64,000 nt of DNA, from positions 1,054,001 through 1,118,000 of the forward strand of contig NC_079881.1 in NCBI RefSeq assembly GCF_029227915.1. Direction: 5' to 3'. The position numbers and the translations under genes are program-made. Below, in pieces: positions 10,728 to 21,896 of this stretch; position 1 is the first letter of the stretch; each line of letters opens with the position of its first letter. A model generated the notes under the pieces. The model saw only the letters and a program-made list of their open reading frames with translations. It was not told the DNA's origin and did no database searches. The stretch is from Hydractinia symbiolongicarpus. Lineage: Eukaryota > Cnidaria > Hydrozoa > Anthoathecata > Hydractiniidae.

Positions 10728-11743
10728 CACCACTAAAACGCATGAGACTTGTAGTCTTCAGAAATGTTTTCATTTTTGATGAGATGCTTAGTGAAAGTGG
10801 TTTAATCGCCGGCAAACGAAGTTCCGCGAATTCCCGTAAATACCGGGCTTGGCCCGTGTAGTCGAATGTATACAAAGAAAGTACCCTGTGAGTAAACTCA
10901 TTTCCAAAACGATTTTTTAAATTATCTTTTCACCACTAAAACGCATGAGGCTTGTAGTTTTCAAAAATGTTTTCATTTTTGATGAGACGCTGAATAAAAG
11001 GAGTTTAATCGCCGTCAAACGAAAACCCGCCATTTGCCGTAAACCCCGGACTCGGCCCGTATAGCCAAAAGTATACAAAGGAAGTACCCAGGGAGTAAAC
11101 TCATTTCCCGAACGATTTTTTAAATTATTTTTTCACCACTAAAGCACATGAGACTTGTAGTTTTTAAAAATGTTTTCATTTTTGATGAGACGCTGAATAA
11201 AAGAAGTTTAATCGCCGGCAAATGAAAACCCGCGACTTCCCGTAAATCCCCGACTCGGCCCGTATAGTCAAAAGTATACAAAGAAAGTACCCAGGGAGTA
11301 AACTCATTTCCAAAACGATTTTTTAAATTATTTTTTCACCACTAAAACGCATGAGACTTGTAGTTTTTCAAAAATGTTTACATTTCTGATGAGACGCTGA
11401 ATAAAAGAAGTTTAATCGCCGGCAAACGAAAACCCGCCATTTCCCGTAAACCCCGGACTCGGCCCGTATAGTCAAAAGTATACAAAGAAAGTACCCAGGG
11501 AGTAAACTCATTTCCCGAACGATTTTTTAAATTATTTTTTCACCACTAAAACGCATGAGACTTGTAGTTTACAAAAATGTTTTCATTTTTGATGAGACGC
11601 TGAATAAAAGAAGTTTAATCGACGGCAAACGAAAACCCGCGACTTCCCGTAAATCCCCGACTCGGCCCGTATAGTCAAAAGTAAACAAAGAAAGTACCCA
11701 GGCAGTAAACTCATTTCCCGAACGATTTTTTAAATTATTTTTT
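10728..11743 (+). repeat. HOR heptamer, partial copy F-G-H-I-C
   Basis: After a C unit ending CAGGCAGTAAAC the array enters directly at F (10728, GTCTTCAG), omitting D and E. Units follow at 10931 (G), 11134 (H), 11337 (I, 204 bp) and 11541 (C), totalling 1016 bp. It is the complement of the D-to-H partial copy and shares its private variants. Confidence 0.9.
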
Positions 11744-12758
11744 CACCACTAAAACGCATGAGACTTGTAGTTTTCAGAAATGTTTTCATTTTTGATGAGA
11801 CGCTTAGTGAAAGTGGTTTAATCGCTGGCAAACGAAAGCCCGCGATTTCCCGAAAATCCTGGACTCGGCCCGTATAGTCAAAAGTACACAAAGAAAGTAC
11901 CCAGGGAGTAAACTCATTTCCCGAACGATTTTTTAAATTATTTTTTCACCACTAAAACGCATGAGACTTGTAGTATTCAAAAATGTTTTCATTTTTGATG
12001 AGACGCTGAATAAAAGAAGTTTAATCGCCGGCAAACGAAAACCCGCGATTTCCCGTAAATCCCGGATTCGGCCCGTATAGTCAAAAGTATAAAAAGAAGG
12101 TACCCAGGGAGTAAACTCATTTCCCGAACGATTTTTTAAATTATTTTTTCACCACTAAAACGCATGAGACTTGTAGTCTTCAGAAATGTTTTCATTTTTG
12201 ATGAGATGCTTAGTGAAAGTGGTTTAATCGCCGGCAAACGAAGTTCCGCGAATTCCCGTAAATACCGGGCTTGGCCCGTGTAGTCGAATGTATACAAAGA
12301 AAGTACCCTGTGAGTAAACTCATTTCCAAAACGGTTTTTTAAATTATCTTTTCACCACTAAAACGCATGAGGCTTGTAGTTTTCAAAAATGTTTTCATTT
12401 TTGATGAGACGCTGAATAAAAGGAGTTTAATCGCCGTCAAACGAAAACCCGCCATTTGCCGTAAACCCCGGACTCGGCCCGTATAGCCAAAAGTATACAA
12501 AGGAAGTACCCAGGGAGTAAACTCATTTCCCGAACGATTTTTTAAATTATTTTTTCACCACTAAAGCACATGAGACTTGTAGTTTTTAAAAATGTTTTCA
12601 TTTTTGATGAGACGCTGAATAAAAGAAGTTTAATCGCCGGCAAACGAAAACCCGCGACTTCCCGTAAATCCCCGACTCGGCCCGTATAGTCAAAAGTATA
12701 CAAAGAAAGTACCCAGGGAGTAAACTCATTTCCAAAACGACTTTTTAAATTATTTTTT
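11744..12758 (+). repeat. HOR heptamer, partial copy D-E-F-G-H
   Basis: Five units from 11744 (D, E, F, G, H) carry the same private variants as the two preceding copies, including GAAAGCCCGCG and CATGAGGCTTG, plus a local AACGGTTTTTTAAA near 12330. The H unit reverts to GGCAAACG, and the next unit is a different I type (CGACTTTTTAAATT, GTACCGAGGG) like that at 5244. This marks the edge of the local heptamer expansion. Confidence 0.85.
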
Positions 12759-13976
12759 CACCACTAAAACGCATGAGACTTGTAGTTTTTAAAAATGTTT
12801 TCATTTCTGATGAGACGCTGAATAAAAGAAGTTTAATCGCCGGCAAACGAAAACCCGCCATTTCCCGTAAACCCCGGACTCGGCCCGTATAGTCAAAAGT
12901 ATACAAAGAAAGTACCGAGGGAGTAAACTCATTTCCCGAACGATTATTTAAATTATTATTTCACCACTAAAGCCCACGAGACTTGTAGTTTTTAAAAATG
13001 TTTTCATTTTTGATGAGACGCTGAATAAAAGAAGTTTAATCGCCGGCAAACGAAAACCCGCGATTTCCCGTAAATCCCGGGCTTGGCTTGTATAGTCGAA
13101 TGTATACAAAGAAAGTACCCTGTGAGTAAACTCATTTCGAAAACGATTTTTTAAATTATCTTTTCACCACTAAAACGCATGAGACTTGTAGTTTTCAAAA
13201 ATGTTTTCATTTCTGATGAGACGCTGAATAAAAGAAGTTTAATCGCCGGCAAACGAAAACCCGCGATTTCCCGTAAATCCCGGACTCGGCCCGTATAGTC
13301 AAAAGTATACAAAGAAGGTAACCAGGGAGTAAACTCGTTTCCCGAAAGATTTTTTAAATTATTTTTTCTTCACTAAAACGCATGACACTTGTAGTTTTCG
13401 GAAATGTTTTCATTTTTGATGAGACGCTTAATGAAAGTGGTTTAATCGCCGGCAAACGAAAACCCGCGATTTCCCGTAAATCCCGGGCTTGGCTTGTATA
13501 GTCGAATGTATACAAAGAAAGTACCCTGTGAGTAAACTCATTTCCAAAACGATTTTTTAAATTATCTTTTCACCACTAAAACGCATGAGACTTGTAGTTT
13601 TCAAAAATGTTTTCATTTTTGATGAGACGCTGAATAAAAGAAGTTTAATCGTCGGCAAACGAAAACCCGCCATTTCCCGTAAACCCCGGACTCGGCCCGT
13701 ATAGTCAAAGGTATACAACGAAAGTACCCAGGGAGTAAAGTCATTTCCCGAACGATTTTTTAAATTATTTTTTCACCACTAAAACGCATGAGACTTGTAG
13801 TTTACAAAAATGTTTTCATTTTTGATGAGACGCTGAATAAAAAAAGTTTAATCGCCGGCAAACGAAAACCTGCGATTTCCCGTAAATACCGGACTCGGCC
13901 CGTATAGTCAAAGGTATACAACGAAAGTACCCAGGGAGTAAACTCATTTCCCGAACGATTTTTTAAATTATTTTTT
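12759..13976 (+). repeat. Units I-K-N-O-L-C (second paralogous segment begins)
   Basis: Units start at 12759 (I), 12962 (K), 13165 (N), 13368 (O), 13571 (L) and 13774 (C). Compared with 5244-6055 the order is the same, except that N and O are inserted between K and L. K and O both end GGGCTTGGCTTGTATAG (13086 and 13492, 406 bp apart), which provides the homology for gain or loss of the N-O pair. O is the first TTCTTCAC unit in the window. Confidence 0.85.
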
Positions 13977-14789
13977 CACCACTAAAACGCATGAGACTTG
14001 TAGTTTTCAGAAATGTTTTTTATTTTTGATAAGACGCTTAGTGAAAGTGGTTTAATCGCCGGCAAACAAAAACCCGCGATTTCCCGTAAATCCCGGACTC
14101 GGCCCGTATAGTCAAAAGTACACAAAGAAAGTACCCAGGGAGTAAACTCATTTCCCGAACGATTTTTTAAATTATTTTTTCACCACTAAAACGCATGAGA
14201 CTTGTAGTTTTCAAAAATGTTTTCATTTTTGATGAGACGCTGAATAAAAGAAGTTTAATCGCCGGCAAACGAAAACCCGCCATTTCCCGTAAACCCCGGA
14301 CTCGGCCCGTATAGTCAAAAGTATACAACGAAAGTACCCAGGGAGTAAAGTCATTTCACGAACGATTTTTTAAATTATTTTTTCACCACTATAACGCATG
14401 AGACTTGTAGTTTACAAAAATGTTTTCATTTTTGATGAGACGCTGAATAAAAGAAGTTTAATCGCCGGCAAACGAAAACCTGCGATTTCCCGTAAATACC
14501 GGACTCGGCCCGTATAGTCAAAAGTATACAAAGAAAGTACCCTGGGAGTAAGCTCATTTCCCGAACGATTTTTTAAATTATTTTTTCACCACTAAAACGC
14601 ATGAGACTTGTAGTTTACAAAAATGTTTTCATTTTTGATGAGACGCTGAATAAAAGAAGTTTAATCGACGGCAAACGAAAACCCGCGACTTCCCGTAAAT
14701 CCCCGACTCGGCCCGTATAGTCAAAAGTAAACAAAGAAAGTACCCAGGGAGTAAACTCATTTCCCGAACGATTTTTTAAATTATTTTTT
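13977..14789 (+). repeat. Tetramer M-L-C-C, copy 1 (813 bp)
   Basis: Units start at 13977 (M, 204 bp, GATAAGACGC), 14181 (L), 14384 (C, CACTATAACGC) and 14587 (C, TCGACGGC). The tetramer is repeated immediately. The first paralogous segment has the same tetramer once, at 6056-6868. Confidence 0.9.
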
Positions 14790-15602
14790 CACCACTAAAA
14801 CGCATGAGACTTGTAGTTTTCAGAAATGTTTTTTATTTTTGATAAGACGCTTAGTGAAAGTGGTTTAATCGCCGGCAAACAAAAACCCGCGATTTCCCGT
14901 AAATCCCGGACTCGGCCCGTATAGTCAAAAGTACACAAAGAAAGTACCCAGGGAGTAAACTCATTTCCCGAACGATTTTTTAAATTATTTTTTCACCACT
15001 AAAACGCATGAGACTTGTAGTTTTCAAAAATGTTTTCATTTTTGATGAGACGCTGAATAAAAGAAGTTTAATCGCCGGCAAACGAAAACCCGCCATTTCC
15101 CGTAAACCCCGGACTCGGCCCGTATAGTCAAAAGTATACAACGAAAGTACCCAGGGAGTAAAGTCATTTCACGAACGATTTTTTAAATTATTTTTTCACC
15201 ACTATAACGCATGAGACTTGTAGTTTACAAAAATGTTTTCATTTTTGATGAGACGCTGAATAAAAGAAGTTTAATCGCCGGCAAACGAAAACCTGCGATT
15301 TCCCGTAAATACCGGACTCGGCCCGTATAGTCAAAAGTATACAAAGAAAGTACCCTGGGAGTAAGCTCATTTCCCGAACGATTTTTTAAATTATTTTTTC
15401 ACCACTAAAACGCATGAGACTTGTAGTTTACAAAAATGTTTTCATTTTTGATGAGACGCTGAATAAAAGAAGTTTAATCGACGGCAAACGAAAACCCGCG
15501 ACTTCCCGTAAATCCCCGACTCGGCCCGTATAGTCAAAAGTAAACAAAGAAAGTACCCAGGGAGTAAACTCATTTCCCGAACGATTTTTTAAATTATTTT
15601 TT
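14790..15602 (+). repeat. Tetramer M-L-C-C, copy 2 (813 bp)
   Basis: Units start at 14790 (M), 14994 (L), 15197 (C) and 15400 (C). The M-class marker ATGTTTTTTATTTTTG is offset by exactly 813 bp from copy 1 (four units plus the one-base T insertion). The private CACTATAACGC and GTAAAGTCATTTCACG variants are in both copies. Confidence 0.9.
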
Positions 15603-17024
15603 CACCACTAAAACGCATGAGACTTGTAGTTTTCAGAAATGTTTTCATTTTTGATGAGACGCTTAGTGCAAGTGGTTTAATCGCTGGCAAACGAAAACCC
15701 GCGATTTCCCGAAAATCCTGGACTCGGCCCGTATAGTCAAAAGTACACAAAGAAAGTACCAAGGGAGTAAACTCATTTCCCGAACGATTTTTTAAATTAT
15801 TTTTTCACCACTAAAACGCATGAGACTTGTAGTATTCAAAAATGTTTTCATTTTTGATGAGACGCTGAATAAAAGAAGTTTAATCGCCGGCAAACGAAAA
15901 CCCGCGATTTCCCGTAAATCCCGGATTCGGCCCGTATAGTCAAAAGTATAAAAAGAAGGTACCCAGGGAGTAAACTCATTTCCCGAACGATTTTTTAAAT
16001 TATTTCTTCACCACTAAAACGCATGAGACTTGTAGTCTTCAGAAATGTTTTCATTTTTGATGAGATGCTTAGTGAAAGTGGTTTAATCGCCGGCAAACGA
16101 AGTTCCGCGATTTCCCGTAAATACCGGGCTTGGCCCGTGTAGTCGAATGTATACAAAGAAAGTACCCTGTGAGTAAACTCATTTTCAAAACGATTTTTTA
16201 AATTATCTTTTCACCACTAAAACGGATGAGACTTGTAGTTTTCAAAAATGTTTTCATTTTTGATGAGACGCTGAATAAAAGGAGTTTAATCGCCGGCAAA
16301 CGAAAACCCGCCATTTGCCGTAAACCCCGGACTCGGCCCGTATAGCCAAAAGTATACAAAGGAAGTACCCAGGGAGTAAACTCAATTCCCGAACGATTTT
16401 TTAAATTATTTTTTCACCACTAAAGCACATGAGACTTGTAGTTTTTAAAAATGTTTTCATTTTTGATGAGACGCTGAATAAAAGAAGTTTAATCGCCGGC
16501 AAACGAAAACCCGCGACTTCCCGTAAATCCCCGACTCGGCCCGTATAGTCAAAAGTATACAAAGAAAGTACCCAGGGAGTAAACTCATTTCCAAAACGAT
16601 TTTTTAAATTATTTTTTCACCACTAAAACGCATGAGACTTGTAGTTTTTCAAAAATGTTTACATTTCTGATGAGACGCTGAATAAAAGAAGTTTAATCGC
16701 CGGCAAACGAAAACCCGCCATTTCCCGTAAACCCTGGACTCGGCCCGTATAGTCAAAAGTATACAAAGAAAGTACCCAGGGAGTAAACTCATTTCCCGAA
16801 CGATTTTTTAAATTATTTTTTCACCACTAAAACGCATGAGACTTGTAGTTTACAAAAATGTTTTCATTTTTGATGAGACGCTGAATAAAAGAAGTTTAAT
16901 CGACGGCAAACGAAAACCTGCGACTTCCCGTAAATCCCCGACTCGGCCCGTATAGTCAAAAGTAAACAAAGAAAGTACCCAGGGAGTAAACTCATTTCCC
17001 GAACGATTTTTTAAATTATTTTTT
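15603..17024 (+). repeat. HOR heptamer D-E-F-G-H-I-C, distal full copy
   Basis: Units start at 15603 (D), 15806 (E), 16009 (F), 16212 (G, AACGGATGAG), 16415 (H), 16618 (I, 204 bp) and 16822 (C). It is closest to the heptamer at 6869: both have ACGGATGAG in G and TTATTTCTTCACC or TTACTTCTTCACC before F, whereas the copies at 8291-12758 have other variants. So this copy was moved together with its left flank rather than by local amplification. Confidence 0.88.
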
Positions 17025-17633
17025 CACCACTAAAACGCATGAGACTTGTAGTTTTCAGAAATGTTTTCATTTTTGATGAGACGCTTAGTGAAAGTGGTTT
17101 AATCGCTGGCAAACGAAAACCCGCGATTTCCCGAAAATCCTGGACTCGGCCCGTATAGTCAAAAGTACACAAAGAAAGTACCCAGGGAGTAAACTCATTT
17201 CCCGAACGATTTTTTAAATTATTTTTTCACCACTAAAACGCATGAGACTTGTAGTTTACAAAAATGTTTTCATTTTTGATGAGACGCTGAATAAAAGAAG
17301 TTTAATCGACGGCAAACGAAAACCTGCGACTTCCCGTAAATCCCCGACTCGGCCCGTATAGTCAAAAGTAAACAAAGAAAGTACCCAGGGAGTAAACTCA
17401 TTTCCCGAACGATTTTTTAAATTATTTTTTCACCACTAAAACGCATGAGACTTGTAGTTTTCAGAAATGTTTTCATTTTTGATGAGACGCTTAGTGAAAG
17501 TGGTTTAATCGCTGGCAAACGAAAACCCGCGATTTGCCGTAAACCCCGGACTCGGCCCGTATAGCCAAAAGTATACAAAGGAAGTACCCAGGGAGTAAAC
17601 TCATTTCCCGAACGATTTTTTAAATTATTTTTT
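17025..17633 (+). repeat. Units D-C-D/G, dimer duplication and hybrid
   Basis: Units at 17025 (D), 17228 (C) and 17431 (D) repeat the C-D pair with a 406-bp step: the C unit with TCGACGGC and CCTGCGACTTCC is present at 16822 and 17228. The third unit begins as D but switches to a G tail at CGCGATTTGCCGTAAACCCC (near 17528) with TATAGCC and CAAAGGAAG. Confidence 0.8.
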
Positions 17634-19460
17634 CACCACTAAAGCACATGAGACTTGTAGTTTTCAGAAATGTTTTCATTTTTGATGAGATGCTTAGTGA
17701 AAGTGGTTTAATCGCCGGCAAACGAAGTTCCGCGATTTCCCGTAAATCCCGGGCTTGACCCGTGTAGTCGAATGTATACAAAGAAAGTACCCTGTGAGTA
17801 AACTCATTTCCAAAACGATTTTTTAAATTATCTTTTCACCACTAAAACGCATGAGACTTGTAGTTTTCAAAAATGTTTTCATTTCTGATGAGACGCTGAA
17901 TAAAAGTAGTTTAATCGCCGGCAAACGAAAACCCGCGATTTCCCGTAAATCCCGGACTCGGCCCGTATAGTCAAAAGTATACAAAGAAGGTAACCAGGGA
18001 GTAAACTAATTTCCTGAAAGATTTTTTAAATTATTTTTTCTTCACTAAAACGCATGACACTTGTAGTTTTTAGAAATGTTTTCATTTTTGATAAGACGCT
18101 TAATGAAAGTGGTTTAATGGCCGGCAAACGAAAACCCGCGATTTCCCGTAAATCCCGGGCTTGGCTTGTATAGTCGAATGTATACAAAGAAAGTACCCTG
18201 TGAGTAAACTCATTTCCAAAACGATTTTTTAAATTATCTTTTCACCACTAAAACGCATGAGACTTGTAGTTTTCAAAAATGTTTTCATTTTTGATGAGAC
18301 GCTGAATAAAAGAAGTTTAATCGCCGGCAAACGAAAACCCGCCATTTCCCGTAAACCCCGGACTCGGCCCGTATAGTCAAAGGTATACAACGAAAGTACC
18401 CAGGGAGTAAAGTCATTTCCCGAACGATTTTTTAAATTATTTTTTCACCACTAAAACGCATGAGACTTGTAGTTTTCAGAAATGTTTGCATTTTTGATGA
18501 GACGCTTAGTGAAAGTGGTTTAATCGCTGGCAAACGAAAACCCGCGATTTCCCGTAAATCCTGGACTCGGCCCGTATAGTCAAAAGTACACAAAGAAAGT
18601 ACCCAGGGAGTAAACTCATTTCCCAAACGATTTTTTAAATTATTTTTTCACCACTAAAGCGCATGAGACTTGTAGTTTTCAGAAATGTTTTCAGTTTTGA
18701 TGAGACGCTTAGTGAAAGTGGTTTAATCGCTGGCAAACGAAAACCCGCGATTTCCCGAAAATCCTGGACTCGGCCCGTATAGTCAAAAGTACACAAAGAA
18801 AGTACCCAGGGAGTAAACTCATTTCCCGAACGATTTTTTAAATTATTTTTTCACCACTAAAACGCATGAGACTTGTAGTATTCAAAAATGTTTTCATTTT
18901 TGATGAGACGCTGAATAAAAGAAGTTTAATCGCCGGCAAACGAAAACCCGCGATTTCCCGTAAATCCCGGATTCGGCCCGTATAGTCAAAAGTATAAAAA
19001 GAAGGTACCCAGGGAGTAAACTCATTTCCCGAACGATTTTTTAAATTATTTTTTCACCACTAAAACGCATGAGACTTGTAGTCTTCAGAAATGTTTTCAT
19101 TTTTGATGAGATGCCTAGTGAAAGTGGTTTAATCGCCGGCAAACGAAGTTCCGCGAATTCCCGTAAATACCGGACTTGGCCCGTGTAGTCGAATGTATAC
19201 AAAGAAAGTACCCTGTGAGTAAACTCATTTCCAAAACGATTTTTTAAATTATCTTTTCACCACTAAAACGCATGAGGCTTGTAGTTTTCAAAAATGTTTT
19301 CATTTTTGATGAGACGCTGAATAAAAGGAGTTTAATCGCCGGCAAACGAAAACCCGCCATTTGCCGTAAACCCCGGACTCGGCCCGTATAGCCAAAAGTA
19401 TACAAAGGAAGTACCCAGGGAGTAAACTCATTTCCCGAACGATTTTTTAAATTATTTTTT
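17634..19460 (+). repeat. Nonamer H/F-N-O-L-D-D-E-F-G (1827 bp)
   Basis: Units start at 17634, 17837, 18040, 18243, 18446, 18649, 18852, 19055 and 19258. The first is a hybrid with an H head (AAAGCACATGAG) and an F body (GATGCTTAGTG, GGGCTTGACCCG). Private markers GCTTGACCCG, ATGTTTGCATTTTTG and AAAGCGCATGAG return 1827 bp later. The D unit at 18649 has a local TTTTCAGTTTTGATG and has no equivalent in the next copy. Confidence 0.88.
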
Positions 19461-21084
19461 CACCACTAAAGCACATGAGACTTGTAGTTTTCAGAAATGT
19501 TTTCATTTTTGATGAGATGCTTAGTGAAAGTGGTTTAATCGCCGGCAAACGAAGTTCCGCGATTTCCCGTAAATCCCGGGCTTGACCCGTGTAGTCGAAT
19601 GTATATAAAGAAAGTACCCTGTGAGTAAACTCATTTCCAAAACGATTTTTTAAATTATCTTTTCACCACTAAAACGCATGAGACTTGTAGTTTTCAAAAA
19701 TGTTTTCATTTCTGATGAGACGCTGAATAAAAGTAGTTTAATCGCCGGCAAACGAAAACCCGCGATTTCCCGTAAATCCCGGACTCGGCCCGTATAGTCA
19801 AAAGTATACAAAGAAGGTAACCAGGGAGTAAACTCATTTCCCGAAAGATTTTTTAAATTATTTTTTCTTCACTAAAACGCATGACACTTGTAGTTTTTAG
19901 AAATGTTTTCATTTTTGATAAGACGCTTAATGAAAGTGGTTTAATGGCCGGCAAACGAAAACCCGCGATTTCCCGTAAATCCCGGGCTTGGCTTGTATAG
20001 TCGAATGTATACAAAGAAAGTACCCTGTGAGTAAACTCATTTCCAAAACGATTTTTTAAATTATCTTTTCACCACTAAAACGCATGAGACTTGTAGTTTT
20101 CAAAAATGTTTTCATTTTTGATGAGACGCTGAATAAAAGAAGTTTAATCGCCGGCAAACGAAAACCCGCCATTTCCCGTAAACCCCGGACTCGGCCCGTA
20201 TAGTCAAAGGTATACAACGAAAGTACCCAGGGAGTAAAGTCATTTCCCGAACGATTTTTTAAATTATTTTTTCACCACTAAAACGCATGAGACTTGTAGT
20301 TTTCAGAAATGTTTGCATTTTTGATGAGACGCTTAGTGAAAGTGGTTTAATCGCTGGCAAACGAAAACCCGCGATTTCCCGTAAATCCTGGACTCGGCCC
20401 GTATAGTCAAAAGTACACAAAGAAAGTACCCAGGGAGTAAACTCATTTCCCAAACGATTTTTTAAATTATTTTTTCACCACTAAAGCGCATGAGACTTGT
20501 AGTATTCAAAAATGTTTTCATTTTTGATGAGACGCTGAATAAAAGAAGTTTAATCGCTGGCAAACGAAAACCCGCGATTTCCCGTAAATCCCGGATTCGG
20601 CCCGTATAGTCAAAAGTATAAAAAGAAGGTACCCAGGGAGTAAACTCATTTCCCGAACGATTTTTTAAATTATTTTTTCACCACTAAAACGCATAAGACT
20701 TGTAGTCTTCAGAAATGTTTTCATTTTTGATGAGATGCTTAGTGAAAGTGGTTTAATCGCCGGCAAACGAAGTTCCGCGATTTCCCGTAAATCCCGGGCT
20801 TGGCCCGTGTAGTCGAATGTATACAAAGAAAGTACCCTGTGAGTAAACTCATTTCCAAAACGATTTTTTAAATTATCTTTTCACCACTAAAACGCATGAG
20901 ACTTGTAGTTTTCAAAAATGTTTTCATTTTTGATGAGACGCTGAATAAAAGGAGTTTAATCGCCGGCAAACGAAAACCCGCCATTTGCCGTAAACCCCGG
21001 ACTCGGCCCGTATAGCTGAAAGTATACAAAGGAAGTACCCAGGGAGTAAACTCATTTCCCGAACGATTTTTTAAAATATCTTTT
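19461..21084 (+). repeat. Derived octamer H/F-N-O-L-D-E-F-G (1624 bp)
   Basis: Units start at 19461, 19664, 19867, 20070, 20273, 20476, 20679 and 20882. It matches the preceding nonamer closely for its first five units (GCTTGACCCG near 19582, ATGTTTGCATTTTTG near 20309) and then has an AAAGCGCATGAG head fused to E (GTAGTATTC) where the nonamer has a D unit followed by E. This reads as a one-unit deletion by exchange in the head of the unit. Confidence 0.85.
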
Positions 21085-21896
21085 CACCACTAAAACGCAT
21101 GAGACTTGTAGTTTTCAAAAATGTTTTCATTTTTGATGAGACGCTGAATAAAAGGAGTTTAATCGCCGGCAAACGAAAACCCGCCATTTGCCGTAAACTC
21201 CGGACTCGGCCCGTATAGCCAAAAGTATACAAAGGAAGTACCCAGGGAGTAAACTCATTTCCCGAACGATTTTTTAAATTATTTTTTCACCACTAAAGCA
21301 CATGAAACTTGTAGTTTTTAAAAATGTTTTCATTTTTGATGAGACGCTGAATAAAAGAAGTTTAATCGCCGGCAAACGAAAACCCGCGACTTCCCGTAAA
21401 TCCCCGACTCGGCCCGTATAGTCAAAAGTATACAAAGAAAGTACCCAGGGAGTAAACTCATTTCCAAAACGATTTTTTAAATTATTTTTTCACCACTAAA
21501 ACACATGAGACTTGTAGTTTTCAAAAATGTTTTCATTTCTGATGAGACGCTGAATAAAAGAAGTTTAATCGCCGGCAAACGAAAACCCGCCATTTCCCGT
21601 AAACCCCGGACTCGGCCCGTATAGTCAAAAGTATACAAAGAAAGTACCCAGGGAGTAAACTCATTTCCCGAACGATTATTTAAATTATTATTTCAGCACT
21701 AAAGCCCACGAGACTTGTAGTTTTTAAAAATGTTTTCATTTTTGATGAGATGCTTAGTGAAAGTGGTTTAATCGCCGGCAAACGAAAACCCGCCATTTCC
21801 CGTAAACCCCGGACTCGGCCCGTATAGTCAAAGGTATACAACGAAAGTACCCAGGGAGTAAAGTCATTTCCCGAACGATTTTTTAAATTATTTTTT
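20273..21896 (+). repeat. HOR octamer D-E-F-G-G-H-I-K, copy 1 (1624 bp)
   Basis: Units start at 20273 (D), 20476 (E), 20679 (F), 20882 (G), 21085 (G), 21288 (H), 21491 (I) and 21694 (K with F-like GATGCTTAGTG body). The doubled G, with TATAGCTGAAAG then TATAGCC, is a feature of this octamer family. The first four units overlap the end of the derived octamer above because both share that stretch. Confidence 0.85.
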
